Assembly (NCBI GenBank): GCA_019116045.1
Contig: DXCK01000058.1
Location: 1 to 38,623 of the forward strand
From: Candidatus Bacteroides merdipullorum
GTDB lineage: Bacteria > Bacteroidota > Bacteroidia > Bacteroidales > Bacteroidaceae
Reading direction: 5' to 3'
DNA: 38,623 nucleotides
The translations under genes were made by a program, and so were the position numbers. Numbering within the stretch: position 1 is the first letter of the stretch; each line of letters opens with the position of its first letter. A model generated the notes under the pieces. It worked only from the letters and a program-made list of their open reading frames with translations. It was not told where the DNA came from and made no database searches. Of the stretch, positions 1 through 8,399 are shown piece after piece.

Positions 1-1809
1 TGCATCAGAATTGCGTTCATACAATACGACGGCATCCCCTTGGCGGAAATTGGGAAGGGGAGTTTCTGCCTCAACCTCAGTTCTTCCACACCTTAACACC
101 AAATATGGTTTATGCGCATCTGTCGCATGATTTTCACATATAGAAAGGTCATAAAGGATTTCTCCTGACTCTATTTTTTCAGACAAGGTGGAAAGCCAAA
201 GAGACGAAGCACCGGTACAACCCTCATGGTCAACGTCACCCGTTTTAGAAGTATAGAGTTCTTTAGTTATGAAATTATAAAGCGAATAGAAATAATCAGA
301 CTCCAATGGAGAGAGGTTTTCTAATTGTTTCCTAACAGTATCAATATTCGGACAAAGATAACGCGTCCACAACACATTATGCAATTTCCGTTCATTCAAG
401 ACATCTGGAGTGAAACTTTTCAGCAATTCCGCCGTAAACAAAGGATCATTATGCAGTTGTATACCATACTCATTGGCTACAATGCGATTACGCACATCCA
501 TTACACGACGCAACATGGCCCATGAAGCACGGGCCGGATACAGCAAAGGATAGCGGGTATATAACAAATATGGTTTTATCCGGCGATGGTCCATCTTCAT
601 AGAATATTCCAACACAGCCTGATAAAGCAACATCTGCACAAGGTTATTTTCTTTAGGCACTATCTTATGACGAACGGCATATTCGTCCGCCTTTCCCGAC
701 TTCATTTCAATGAATGAGGACATATCCCGCTGCATGTAATCCAACCGGCCTTGCAATCCTAGTGATTCACAGATATACGAAGGTTCCAATACGGCATCTT
801 TCCGATTCAATTCATAGCCAGCCGCAGGAAAGGTTTCTGTTATAATCTGACGGATATGCTCGAAATGCAGCTTGCAATCTGCAAAGAAGGTGGCTTCTTT
901 TTCTACATCGCGCAGGTCTTCACAAGCTGCCAATTCTATGGGATAGGTGCGAAAGGCTTTTTTCATGCACTCCAAATAATCGGGCTCTTCTTTTGCATGA
1001 ATCCATTCGTCCAGGAAAAGGTTGACAATATTACCCAACAGCAAAGGGCGGGTATTGCCCAACGGCTGCAAACGCATCAAAACATAATTGCCCGGATGGC
1101 TGCCGTACTCTTTGAAACATTCGGCCAATGTACTGATATCTATCAGATAATCGGGTTCTAGGACAAAAAAAGAAGGGGTTAATATGCCTGATTCGTCCAC
1201 AGATATGTCCAACAGATTCAGTTGGGCATTGGGCCATAGCAAGCGGCAGGTTTCTGCAAATTCTTCATTTACCTGGGGCACCTGATAACGTACGCGCAAA
1301 GGTTCTTCTGCCAACAGGTCTACGGGACGCACATATAAAAAGGAGTCATCGGCCTGAAGGAAATTGACACGCAGGCGGCTTATCCGTCCTTTAGCCGGAG
1401 GAGAGACGATGTAAGTGGCATCGGCTCGGGGCAATAGCTTATACAATGCATCGGGAATGTCTTGGGCAGTGAGCCTTTTGATGAAAAAGGCAAGTGTTTT
1501 GGCATCGCGCAAGAGGTGTTCGCGGGTAGGCTGTGCCCGCCGGTTCAGTATGTCGTTCGAGGTCAGGCGAAATGTATGCAGACGGTTCTGCTCGGCCACG
1601 GAAAGCCCTATTTTCGCGCCCAGGTGATTGATACGTGCGGCCAAATCGGTCATTTGCAGATGGCTGTCTTCCATCTGTGAGCGGCAGAGGTGTTCCAGCA
1701 GTTCCCGCATTTTCCGATATGCATCGCGAAGTGGGCAATCTTCGCTGCGGCACAGGCTCCAAAGGAGGTCGTAGTATTCATTGACCTCTAGTGCTTCGTT
1801 ATTCTTCAT
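1..1809 (-). CDS. Dna2-like nuclease/helicase, N-terminal part (cut by window edge)
   Basis: The reading frame is open from an ATG at 1809 to the left edge, giving 603 codons and no stop, so the C-terminus is missing. The visible part has a RecB/Cas4-type PD-(D/E)XK nuclease signature: GRLDY with Asp357, IEMKSGK with Glu368 and Lys370, then QMLLY with Gln392 and Tyr396, matching the QxxxY motif of this nuclease family. Bacteroidales have long proteins with such a nuclease followed by a superfamily 1 (Dna2/UPF1-like) helicase, and I infer the helicase lies outside the window. It would act on DNA ends or flaps in repair. The first 350 residues are not recognised. Its start overlaps the end of tatC by 11 bp, so it is probably co-transcribed with tatAC, although no functional link to Tat is known. 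The nuclease call is good; the helicase half is inference. Confidence 0.75.
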   Translation of the reverse strand, partial: MKNNEALEVNEYYDLLWSLCRSEDCPLRDAYRKMRELLEHLCRSQMEDSHLQMTDLAARINHLGAKIGLSVAEQNRLHTFRLTSNDILNRRAQPTREHLLRDAKTLAFFIKRLTAQDIPDALYKLLPRADATYIVSPPAKGRISRLRVNFLQADDSFLYVRPVDLLAEEPLRVRYQVPQVNEEFAETCRLLWPNAQLNLLDISVDESGILTPSFFVLEPDYLIDISTLAECFKEYGSHPGNYVLMRLQPLGNTRPLLLGNIVNLFLDEWIHAKEEPDYLECMKKAFRTYPIELAACEDLRDVEKEATFFADCKLHFEHIRQIITETFPAAGYELNRKDAVLEPSYICESLGLQGRLDYMQRDMSSFIEMKSGKADEYAVRHKIVPKENNLVQMLLYQAVLEYSMKMDHRRIKPYLLYTRYPLLYPARASWAMLRRVMDVRNRIVANEYGIQLHNDPLFTAELLKSFTPDVLNERKLHNVLWTRYLCPNIDTVRKQLENLSPLESDYFYSLYNFITKELYTSKTGDVDHEGCTGASSLWLSTLSEKIESGEILYDLSICENHATDAHKPYLVLRCGRTEVEAETPLPNFRQGDAVVLYERNSDA

Positions 1810-2638
1810 CGGGCGTTTGTTGCTCCTGCTCTTCTGTTGTGTCCTCTTCTTCTTGTGGTTTGTCTTTGACCATCAGGATGCTGAGTTCGTAGAGCAAGTA
1901 GAGTGGTATGGCTACCACGGACAATGTGAAGGGGTCGCCGGTGGGGGTTATGACGGCTGCCAGCACGACGATGATGACGACTGCATGGCGGCGGTATTTC
2001 CGCAGGAAGGTTTTGTGTACCAAGCCCATCAGGGAGAGGAGCCAGGTGACCAGAGGGAGTTCGAATGACAGGCCCATGCAGAGGACCAGCATCATGAAGT
2101 TGTTGATGTAGGAATTGAGTGAGATTTGGTTCTCAATCAGTGCACTTAGTTCGTAGGTGGAGAGGAAACGCAGCGTCAGGGGATAGACCATGAAGTAGCC
2201 CAGTAGGACGCCGAGGAAGAACATCACGGTGCCCAGGGCCAGGGCTTTCTTGACGCCTTGCACTTCGTTGGGATAAAGCGCGGGGCGGATGAATTGCCAG
2301 ATTTCGTAGAAAAGGTAGGGGGCTGCGGTGACGACAGACATCCAGAAGGCGGTGGACATGTGGATGAAGAAGGGGGCTGCCAGGTTGATGTTTACCAGCT
2401 TGACATGAAATTCTTGGGTGAAAAATTCGCCTTCCAGCCCCAGCCTCTCGCCTATCCAGCGCAGGAAGTCGTAAAAGACGAAGTCGTTGGAGCAGGGAGC
2501 CAGTATCACGTTGTCGAACAAATAGGGCATGGCCACGAAATAGGCCACGGCCAGGACGAACCACACCGCAATGATACGAATCAGCGCCCTGCGCAAGATG
2601 TCCAGATGGTCCCAGAAAGATAGTTCCTTGTCCGCCAC
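1799..2638 (-). CDS. tatC: Sec-independent protein translocase TatC
   Basis: This is the multispanning core of the twin-arginine translocase, which binds signal peptides and exports folded proteins across the inner membrane. The 279-residue product opens with the TatC hallmark SFWDHLDILRRALIR and has about six hydrophobic segments, including a long one near residues 20-40 and others towards the C-terminus. The tail is acidic (EEEDTTEEQEQQ), as is common in Bacteroidetes TatC. The length is slightly above the roughly 250 residues of E. coli TatC because of that tail and a longer first periplasmic loop. It lies 9 bp after tatA and overlaps the next gene by 11 bp, which indicates an operon. There is no separate tatB nearby, so this looks like a minimal TatAC system. 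Confidence 0.95.
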   Translation of the reverse strand: MADKELSFWDHLDILRRALIRIIAVWFVLAVAYFVAMPYLFDNVILAPCSNDFVFYDFLRWIGERLGLEGEFFTQEFHVKLVNINLAAPFFIHMSTAFWMSVVTAAPYLFYEIWQFIRPALYPNEVQGVKKALALGTVMFFLGVLLGYFMVYPLTLRFLSTYELSALIENQISLNSYINNFMMLVLCMGLSFELPLVTWLLSLMGLVHKTFLRKYRRHAVVIIVVLAAVITPTGDPFTLSVVAIPLYLLYELSILMVKDKPQEEEDTTEEQEQQTPDEE

Positions 2639-2647
2639 GTCTGTCGC

Positions 2648-2866
2648 TTATTGCTTCTTTTCTACGGGTTCGTCTATTTCTTCCTTGGCTTTGCTGATTT
2701 CCTCCTTTGCCTCGTTTACGCCTTCCTTGAAGCTTTTCACGCCTTTGCCCAAACCGCGCATCAGTTCGGGAATCTTCTTGCCGCCGAAAAGCAGCAAGAC
2801 AACAACCAGGATGATAATCCACTCGGAGCCGCTGGGCAGGATACTCAAAAACTGTAAATTCGTCAT
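2648..2866 (-). CDS. tatA: Twin-arginine translocase subunit TatA/E
   Basis: This small pore-forming subunit of the Tat translocase has 72 residues. One transmembrane helix (about residues 16-27, [12 protein letters not shown]) is followed by the [16 protein letters not shown] hinge and amphipathic helix, then a charged Lys/Glu-rich tail. The FG and the P-E-L pattern are diagnostic of TatA/B; the short length and the lack of an extended C-terminal domain fit TatA rather than TatB. An upstream in-frame extension to 3025 is possible, but it would run through the promoter and has no TatA-like content, so the ATG at 2866 is chosen. tatC follows after 9 bp. Confidence 0.93.
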   Translation of the reverse strand: MTNLQFLSILPSGSEWIIILVVVLLLFGGKKIPELMRGLGKGVKSFKEGVNEAKEEISKAKEEIDEPVEKKQ

Positions 2867-2893
2867 AGTCCTATCGTTTTTTATTTTTCCGTG

Positions 2894-2928
2894 CAAATAT
2901 ATAACAAAGAAACGGAATGGAAAACAAA
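2894..2928 (-). promoter_or_regulatory. Bacteroidales-type promoter for tatA-tatC
   Basis: On the minus strand a -7 box TATATTTG (2894-2901) matches TAnnTTTG. A TTTG at 2925-2928 lies 23 bp upstream as a possible -33 element. The box is about 28 bp before the tatA start. The spacing to the -33 element is at the long end of the usual range. Confidence 0.55.
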
Positions 2929-3049
2929 TCGCCCCAAAAGAATGTGAAGCGCCTGTTTTTCGCGCCGGCGGCACGATGGCGGAGGGTGCCGGGAACTGTA
3001 TTATACTCATCTCCGCCCCCTTCACAGGCGTGCCGGACGGGGGAGCGGC

Positions 3050-5542
3050 TCAATCCTGGTAATAGACGCGCTTCACCCGCGTGGAGACGCTGGTCAGCAC
3101 CTCGTAGGGAATCGTGTCCAGGGCATCGGACAAGGCCGTCACAGGCAAATGGTCACCGAAGATTTCCACCCGGTCGCCCTCCCGGCAGTCGATGTCCGTC
3201 ACGTCTATCATGCAGACGTCCATGCAGATATTGCCCACGTACGGCGCCCGCTGCCCGTTCACCAAGCAATAGGCACGGCCGTTGCCCAAGTGGCGGTTCA
3301 GCCCGTCCGCATAGCCGATGGGCAGGGCGGCGATGCGCGAAGGGCGCTCCAAATGCCCGCGGCGGCTGTAGCCCACGGTGTCTTGTTGCGGCACGTCGTG
3401 AATCTGCAAGATAGTGGTGTAGAGCGAACTGACATTGTGCATCACGGCATTGGTCACCGGATTGATGCCATACAGCCCGATGCCCAGACGTACCATGTCG
3501 AACTGCGCATCGGGGAAGCGCTCGATGCCTGCCGAATTACAGATATGGCGCAGAATGTGATGCGGGAAAGCAGCCTGCAACTGGTCCGCCGCAGCCCTGA
3601 ACGTGTCAATCTGCCCACGCGTGAAATCATCAAACCGCGCAGCGTCGCTGCCCACCAGGTGCGAGAACACCGACCGCACAATCACCGCATCCTGCCCCTT
3701 CAGCCGCTCCACCAACAGGGGCACCTCTTCCGGCAAAAAGCCCAGCCGGTGCATCCCCGTATCAATCTTGATATGGATAGGATAATTCGTGATGCCCGAC
3801 TTTTCGGCCTCGCGTATCAACGCATCCAACAAGTGAAAGCTGTAAATCTCAGGCTCCAGATGATTGTCAAACATCGTCTTGAAGGCCGTCATCTCCGGGT
3901 TCATAATCAAGATGTTCGTCGTGATACCCGCCTTGCGCAACTCCGAACCCTCGTCGGCCACCGCCACAGCCAGATAGTCCACCCTATGCTCCTGCAACGT
4001 CTTGGCAATCTCATGCGAACCAGCCCCGTAGGCCGAAGCCTTCACCATGCACGTCATCTTCACCCCCGGACGCAGCAACGAACGGTAATGGTTCAGATTC
4101 TCGACCATCGCCCCCAAATTGACCTCCAGGATAGTCTCATGCACCTTCTTCTCCAACACCTCCGTCAAGGCATCGAAGCCAAAAAGGCGAGCCCCTTTAA
4201 TCAGGACAATCTCATTCTCCAAACGCAACTCACCCCTTGCCAACGCCTGCAACAAAGCCTCCGTATCCGTGAAGAACGCCTTCTCCCCCCCGAACAACTC
4301 CGCATGGTTGTACAAATCATCCCCCACTCCGATGATACGCTCCACATGACGGCTCTCCAACAACTGAGCCACCTGCCTGTAAAGCATCGATGCATTCTGC
4401 CCAGACTCCAGAATGTCAGACAAGATGAGCGTACGCTTCAGATTATTGGACAACGACCGGCGATACAGGAAATCCAGCGCAATGTCCAGCGACACCAAAT
4501 CCGAGTTATAACTATCGTTTATCAACAAACATCCATTCTTCCCCTCCTTCACCTCCAGACGCATAGCCACCGGCTCCAAACGCGCCATACGCTCGGCGAT
4601 ACGTTCAGCAGGAACCATCAAGTACAAACAAGCAGCCAGGCAATGAAGCGAATTTTCAATGGAAGCATCATCAATGAAAGGCAACGTATAAGAATTGTCC
4701 ATATCCAGATAACGGTAATTGACAACCGTACAATTCTCTTTCTTTTCCACCTTACTTATATACAAAGGGCGCTCCATGTCGCGACGGCTCCAGGCAATCT
4801 CCCGTGCCGAAAGCAAGTATTTAGACACACAACCACTAATCAATTCATCATCACCATTGTATATCAGCACATCACAATCCTTGAAAAGCGACAACTTTTC
4901 AGCACACTTATCTTGCAAAGAAAAGAAATTCTCCTGATGGGCACTGCCAATGTTTGTCAATATACCGATGGTAGGCTGGATAATACTTTTCAAAGACTCC
5001 ATTTCCCCCGGCTCAGATATACCTGCTTCGAAGATACCCAATTCCGCCTGTTCATCCATGCGCCACACCGACAAGGGAACACCAATCTGCGAATTATAAC
5101 TGCGAGGAGAACGTACAATCGCCCGGTCGGCCTCCAACAACTGGTGCAACCATTCCTTCACAACCGTCTTCCCGTTACTACCCGTAATGCCGATGACCGG
5201 AATCTGAAAGCGCGAACGATGCTGCTCTGCCAACTTCTGCAACGCTTTCAACGGATTGCCCACCACTACATAATTAACATCCTGGCAAATACCGCCAAAG
5301 TCCCCGCTTTCCATCTTAGCAAAAGCCTCTTCGCTAACCACAAAATTACGCACGCCCCGCACATACAACTCCGGCACATAACGTATCCCGTCATTGCGCT
5401 TGGTAGCTAAAGCAAAAAACAAAGTAGCTTCCGGGAAACTCAGGGAACGGCTATCAGTCAACAACCAATCAACATTGGCAGGCACGTTCCCCACAAGCCT
5501 GCCACCTGTCATTTCACTTATTTGTTCAATCGTGTAAGACAT
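3050..5542 (-). CDS. murF-alr: Bifunctional MurF ligase / alanine racemase
   Basis: One 830-residue chain joins two cell-wall enzymes. Residues 1 to about 465 are MurF (UDP-N-acetylmuramoyl-tripeptide--D-alanyl-D-alanine ligase): the ATP-binding loop GITGSNGKT ends at residue 126, a FEAGISEPGEM motif sits near 171, and INDSYNSD near 341 matches the Mur ligase C-terminal region. From about 469 onward it is a fold-type III alanine racemase. Lys501 in MVKASAYGAG is the pyridoxal phosphate lysine, Tyr725 in VGYSRRG is the opposite catalytic base, and RLGIGLYG and NICMDVCMID are also present. Alr makes D-alanine, which Ddl joins into the dipeptide that MurF adds. This fusion is known in Bacteroidetes. 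It starts inside the last 25 bp of the upstream GSCFA gene, which suggests coupled translation. Confidence 0.96.
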   Translation of the reverse strand: MSYTIEQISEMTGGRLVGNVPANVDWLLTDSRSLSFPEATLFFALATKRNDGIRYVPELYVRGVRNFVVSEEAFAKMESGDFGGICQDVNYVVVGNPLKALQKLAEQHRSRFQIPVIGITGSNGKTVVKEWLHQLLEADRAIVRSPRSYNSQIGVPLSVWRMDEQAELGIFEAGISEPGEMESLKSIIQPTIGILTNIGSAHQENFFSLQDKCAEKLSLFKDCDVLIYNGDDELISGCVSKYLLSAREIAWSRRDMERPLYISKVEKKENCTVVNYRYLDMDNSYTLPFIDDASIENSLHCLAACLYLMVPAERIAERMARLEPVAMRLEVKEGKNGCLLINDSYNSDLVSLDIALDFLYRRSLSNNLKRTLILSDILESGQNASMLYRQVAQLLESRHVERIIGVGDDLYNHAELFGGEKAFFTDTEALLQALARGELRLENEIVLIKGARLFGFDALTEVLEKKVHETILEVNLGAMVENLNHYRSLLRPGVKMTCMVKASAYGAGSHEIAKTLQEHRVDYLAVAVADEGSELRKAGITTNILIMNPEMTAFKTMFDNHLEPEIYSFHLLDALIREAEKSGITNYPIHIKIDTGMHRLGFLPEEVPLLVERLKGQDAVIVRSVFSHLVGSDAARFDDFTRGQIDTFRAAADQLQAAFPHHILRHICNSAGIERFPDAQFDMVRLGIGLYGINPVTNAVMHNVSSLYTTILQIHDVPQQDTVGYSRRGHLERPSRIAALPIGYADGLNRHLGNGRAYCLVNGQRAPYVGNICMDVCMIDVTDIDCREGDRVEIFGDHLPVTALSDALDTIPYEVLTSVSTRVKRVYYQD

Positions 5543-6507
5543 AATTTCCTTTCGTTTTGGAAGTCTAAGTACGGGTATTTTCCGTTAAGTCGGTCTATTT
5601 TTAACAAAATTTGTCCTAAAAAACGCTTATACTCTTCCGAATCAGGATGCAGAGGTTTATGCGACAAGTCCTTATGTATTTGCTCACATTCCCGCATCAC
5701 TTTATCTGTTTCCGACGCCAGGCACCACTCCGTAAAACGCTCCCAGACATACTGCACAGCCACTTCTGAAGGATGCACCAAGTCATCCGCATAAAAACGA
5801 TAATCCCGCAACTCATCAAGCAACAATTCATAAGTCGGGAAATAGAAGACACGCCGAGGGAAAGCCTCCGCTATCTGCTCGGCAGCCAACAACAACGTCG
5901 CCTTGCTAAGTTGATTATCGTGCAACCCGTCACGCACATGCCGGATAGGACTCACCGTCAACACCACTTGCAAGCGTTCGTTACGTGCTAACAGTCCTGA
6001 AAACAACGACACGCCGTCATTCACAATTTCCGCCACACTCAACCGACGCCTCTGGAAACATTTCTCCGGCAACTTGTGGCAATTCCCCACCACACGCCCT
6101 GTTTCCTTGTCCTCATACACCCAGGCCGTGCCCCAAGTAAGCAACAGGAAATCCAGTCTATCCATTTCACTCGCAGCCCGCCTCAACCTGTCGTTAATTT
6201 GCCTCAAAGCCTCCTCTGACGAGACATGCGAAAAATCCCCGTGGTGCATAGCGCTATGCCAAAGTCCTTGGTGCAGATATAAATCATCGGGGACATAAAC
6301 CTTGCCCGACAGCATCTCACGCAAAGCCATAGATATAGACAATGGATTGTACAGCACACCATAGGGATTGACATCGCAACAGAACTTGGCCTCTTGCAAC
6401 CTTGTACCTATATTCGTTGCAAAACACGAACCCAACAACATCAGACGATGCGAATAATCAATGCATGGACAATCCGTGGGACGTTCTACCGGGGTATATA
6501 GTTTCAT
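5518..6507 (-). CDS. GSCFA domain-containing protein
   Basis: This 329-residue protein carries the motif that names its family, GSCFATNIG (residues 26-34), soon after the N-terminus. Further conserved stretches are NPYGVLYNP, LLTWGTAWVY and YFPTYELL, and the segment DDLVHPSE near the C-terminus resembles the terminal D-x-x-H block of SGNH/GDSL-type hydrolases. The GSCFA family has been proposed to be related to those hydrolases, but its substrate is not known and I do not assign one. No signal peptide is visible. Of two adjacent ATG codons (6510 and 6507) the second gives MKLYTPVE; a longer form to 6591 adds an unconvincing N-terminus. It overlaps murF-alr by 25 bp, so the two are probably made together. 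Confidence 0.85.
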   Translation of the reverse strand: MKLYTPVERPTDCPCIDYSHRLMLLGSCFATNIGTRLQEAKFCCDVNPYGVLYNPLSISMALREMLSGKVYVPDDLYLHQGLWHSAMHHGDFSHVSSEEALRQINDRLRRAASEMDRLDFLLLTWGTAWVYEDKETGRVVGNCHKLPEKCFQRRRLSVAEIVNDGVSLFSGLLARNERLQVVLTVSPIRHVRDGLHDNQLSKATLLLAAEQIAEAFPRRVFYFPTYELLLDELRDYRFYADDLVHPSEVAVQYVWERFTEWCLASETDKVMRECEQIHKDLSHKPLHPDSEEYKRFLGQILLKIDRLNGKYPYLDFQNERKLCLTRLNK

Positions 6508-6602
6508 CATCTTTATTAAATGGATTATTCGGGGTATGTCCAGTAAATCTTCATGGAGAAAAATCCAAACACTGCCGACATAAATTATCATTTTCTAAAG
6601 CC

Positions 6603-7841
6603 CTACAACTCATTGCCAACCAATACAGACTTGATAACATAACCTTTTTGCCCTGACATGTCCTCTACAATACCTTCCAAATAAGACGAAAAACGTTTTG
6701 CACCAATAACATCTTTTACATACAACGCGAACTCTATTTGCTTACTTGATTTAAACTCTGGATCTGTAGAGTAAAGCAGGATATAGCGCTTCATGCCAGG
6801 AGTATCTTGTTCGCTAAACGTTCTGTATTCGCCATACTTCAAGGCAGGCATCCGGATATCCACACAATCTTCTGAAAACGATGTCATTTTAAAATGATCA
6901 TATCTCAGTTGCGACCTTTTAGCCACGACGGGAGTATCTTTAGACAAGACTACTTTTCCATAAGGCGGAATCGGAACTACCCGCTGTTCAGCATAAGTAG
7001 TAGAAACCGACGCTTGACTTCCTCCACCCACATTCACTCCTCCTGCCAACGCATTTGCCACACCTCCTAAGCCAAATGCTCCGGTCACTGCCCCAACATT
7101 AAGACTTGCTCCGGAACCACCACCTTGATTAACCGTAGTTTGCTGAGCATTATAATACACATAAGAATTTCCATCTGATTCCACTCGAAACGTATTCGCT
7201 TTGTCTATATAAATCGTTTGAGCAGTTTTATTCACAACCTCAATCACGTATTTCCCCTCAAAATAAGTATATTTATCACCGTAAAAACCTTTAATAAGGC
7301 CGCCATCGTAACGAGAAGGATAATAAGGATAACTTTTTTCTTCCGTAGATACAGAGATTTGAACCTCAGCCGAAGACAAAACCGATGACCGAGTAACACC
7401 CAATGTGCCCCACCAAAATTTAGCTTTTTTGTCTTTCCATTTGGTTTTCAATGATTCAAAAAGAGCATTATCCACTTGATTAAACTGTTCTATCAGATCT
7501 GCATTGTCAGCAGCCGGTTGAGCCTTAACAGGCAGATTGCTAACGACAGGCACTTGTTCCAACTGAGAAACCGACGAAACGTCACTTTCATTGAATACAT
7601 CTTTATCCCCGTTTTTATATTTAATCATAAAAACGTCACTTTTCGGTAAAACATAAGAAGGTCCTTCTTGGTTCGACCATTTTTTATATTCCACCTCAAC
7701 ATCAGATATTTTAGTGACTTTTACTTCCAACTCATCCCCATTCTTTTTAATCAGAATATCTTGCGAATAGACATTTATACCCAAAAACAACAATCCAACT
7801 AATACCACAATGTTTTTTAACGAACCATTTTGTTTATCCAT
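6603..7841 (-). CDS. Uncharacterised secreted Bacteroidales protein
   Basis: I do not recognise a defined function. The 412-residue product starts with a likely signal peptide (hydrophobic residues about 11-22, cleavage near VYS-Q at 26). Residues about 28-75 (ILIKKNGDELEVKV, then YVLPKSDVFMIKYKNGDKDVF) form a motif I recall from many secreted Bacteroidetes proteins, possibly a small beta domain. The middle has a glycine/alanine-rich, low-complexity stretch around residues 255-290 (GGGSGAS, GAFGLGGVANALAGG) that could insert into or lie against a membrane. The C-terminal part is beta-rich. The ATG at 7841 is preferred because the signal peptide follows at once; the frame is open to 7916. It is 95 bp upstream of the GSCFA gene on the same strand. 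Confidence 0.7.
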   Translation of the reverse strand: MDKQNGSLKNIVVLVGLLFLGINVYSQDILIKKNGDELEVKVTKISDVEVEYKKWSNQEGPSYVLPKSDVFMIKYKNGDKDVFNESDVSSVSQLEQVPVVSNLPVKAQPAADNADLIEQFNQVDNALFESLKTKWKDKKAKFWWGTLGVTRSSVLSSAEVQISVSTEEKSYPYYPSRYDGGLIKGFYGDKYTYFEGKYVIEVVNKTAQTIYIDKANTFRVESDGNSYVYYNAQQTTVNQGGGSGASLNVGAVTGAFGLGGVANALAGGVNVGGGSQASVSTTYAEQRVVPIPPYGKVVLSKDTPVVAKRSQLRYDHFKMTSFSEDCVDIRMPALKYGEYRTFSEQDTPGMKRYILLYSTDPEFKSSKQIEFALYVKDVIGAKRFSSYLEGIVEDMSGQKGYVIKSVLVGNEL

Positions 7842-8132
7842 TTTTCTCTCAAATAGCCTAACCAGTTTCTTCTCGGCTTTAACCACTTTACACAGAAGCG
7901 TGAAACTGCATGCCATTTATCTAAAAATTCTCAGATTTTCAAGAATCAAGAACTAGAATGAAGCACAACGCTTCTTACAATTTTATCGCAAAAAAAATGT
8001 TAAAGCAACGCCTTACACTCCGACCACAAATTTAGCTATTTCTTTCCAAGAAAGTCTACAAACAACTTTTTTATTTTCCTTTCTCAACATTTTTTACACT
8101 TCCGCCTCCTTAGTCTAATAGCCTTTCAGCCA

Positions 8133-8214
8133 TACCAAAGTCGTTTCTCCTCCCTACCTCCTCCCTACCTCGTCCCTGTCTTATACAAGGACAAGGTAGG
8201 GAGGAGATACGAAG
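8133..8214. repeat. Degenerate dispersed repeat, copy 1
   Basis: The left end TACCAAAGTCGTTTC (8133-8147) and the right end, ACAAGGTAGGGAGGAGATAC followed by GAAG (8191-8214), match a second intergenic copy at 28219-28282. The middle differs. Copy 2 has one mismatch in the left end. In the right end it has three mismatches and a 3 bp insertion. The shared ends in the same order suggest a short non-coding repeat family rather than chance. Confidence 0.55.
8148..8205. repeat. 11 bp tandem duplication forming a 12+4 bp hairpin
   Basis: TCCTCCCTACC occurs twice in tandem (8148-8158 and 8159-8169). The second copy plus one base, TCCTCCCTACCT (8159-8170), pairs perfectly with AGGTAGGGAGGA (8194-8205). 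GTCC (8172-8175) pairs with GGAC (8189-8192) to extend the stem. No T-run follows on either strand, so a simple terminator is unlikely. Confidence 0.75.
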
Positions 8215-8370
8215 TTGATAGGTCGAAATCCCAAGAAAGCACCGAAACAAGCCCGAAACCTAAACGCTCTAACAGGCCTGAAACAGCATTTTCCGACACT
8301 TGCACAACAAAAGGGTAAGGCTCATGTGCATTTTTTCCACAGAAGACGAGTGCATCCGATTTCTTTTTGC

Positions 8371-8378
8371 TATTTTTG
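8371..8378 (+). promoter_or_regulatory. Candidate -7 box for dxs-trkA
   Basis: TATTTTTG matches TAnnTTTG and lies 21 bp before the dxs ATG. I see no good -33 TTTG at the usual distance. Confidence 0.45.
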
Positions 8379-8399
8379 CGCTCTGTTAAGAATTGAAAA

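Larger units (their letters stand above)
7842..8399. other. Intergenic gap between the secreted-protein gene and dxs
   Basis: I see no convincing gene in this 558 bp gap between divergent genes. It holds a possible minus-strand -7 box TAAATTTG at 8027-8034 for the upstream gene, with no clear -33 partner. It also holds the degenerate repeat with a strong hairpin at 8133-8214 and the dxs promoter box at 8371-8378. Confidence 0.6.

Noticed and set aside
2867-3025. N-terminal extension of TatA
   Set aside because: It would run through the TATATTTG promoter box and adds residues not found in the TatA family.
3149-5410. Large plus-strand open frame opposite murF-alr
   Set aside because: It is the shadow of murF-alr: rich in His, Arg and Gln, with no domain or signal, while the minus-strand frame has two complete active sites.
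8148-8205. Intrinsic terminator
   Set aside because: The stem is strong but no T-run follows on either strand, and it lies between divergent genes where no transcript needs ending.
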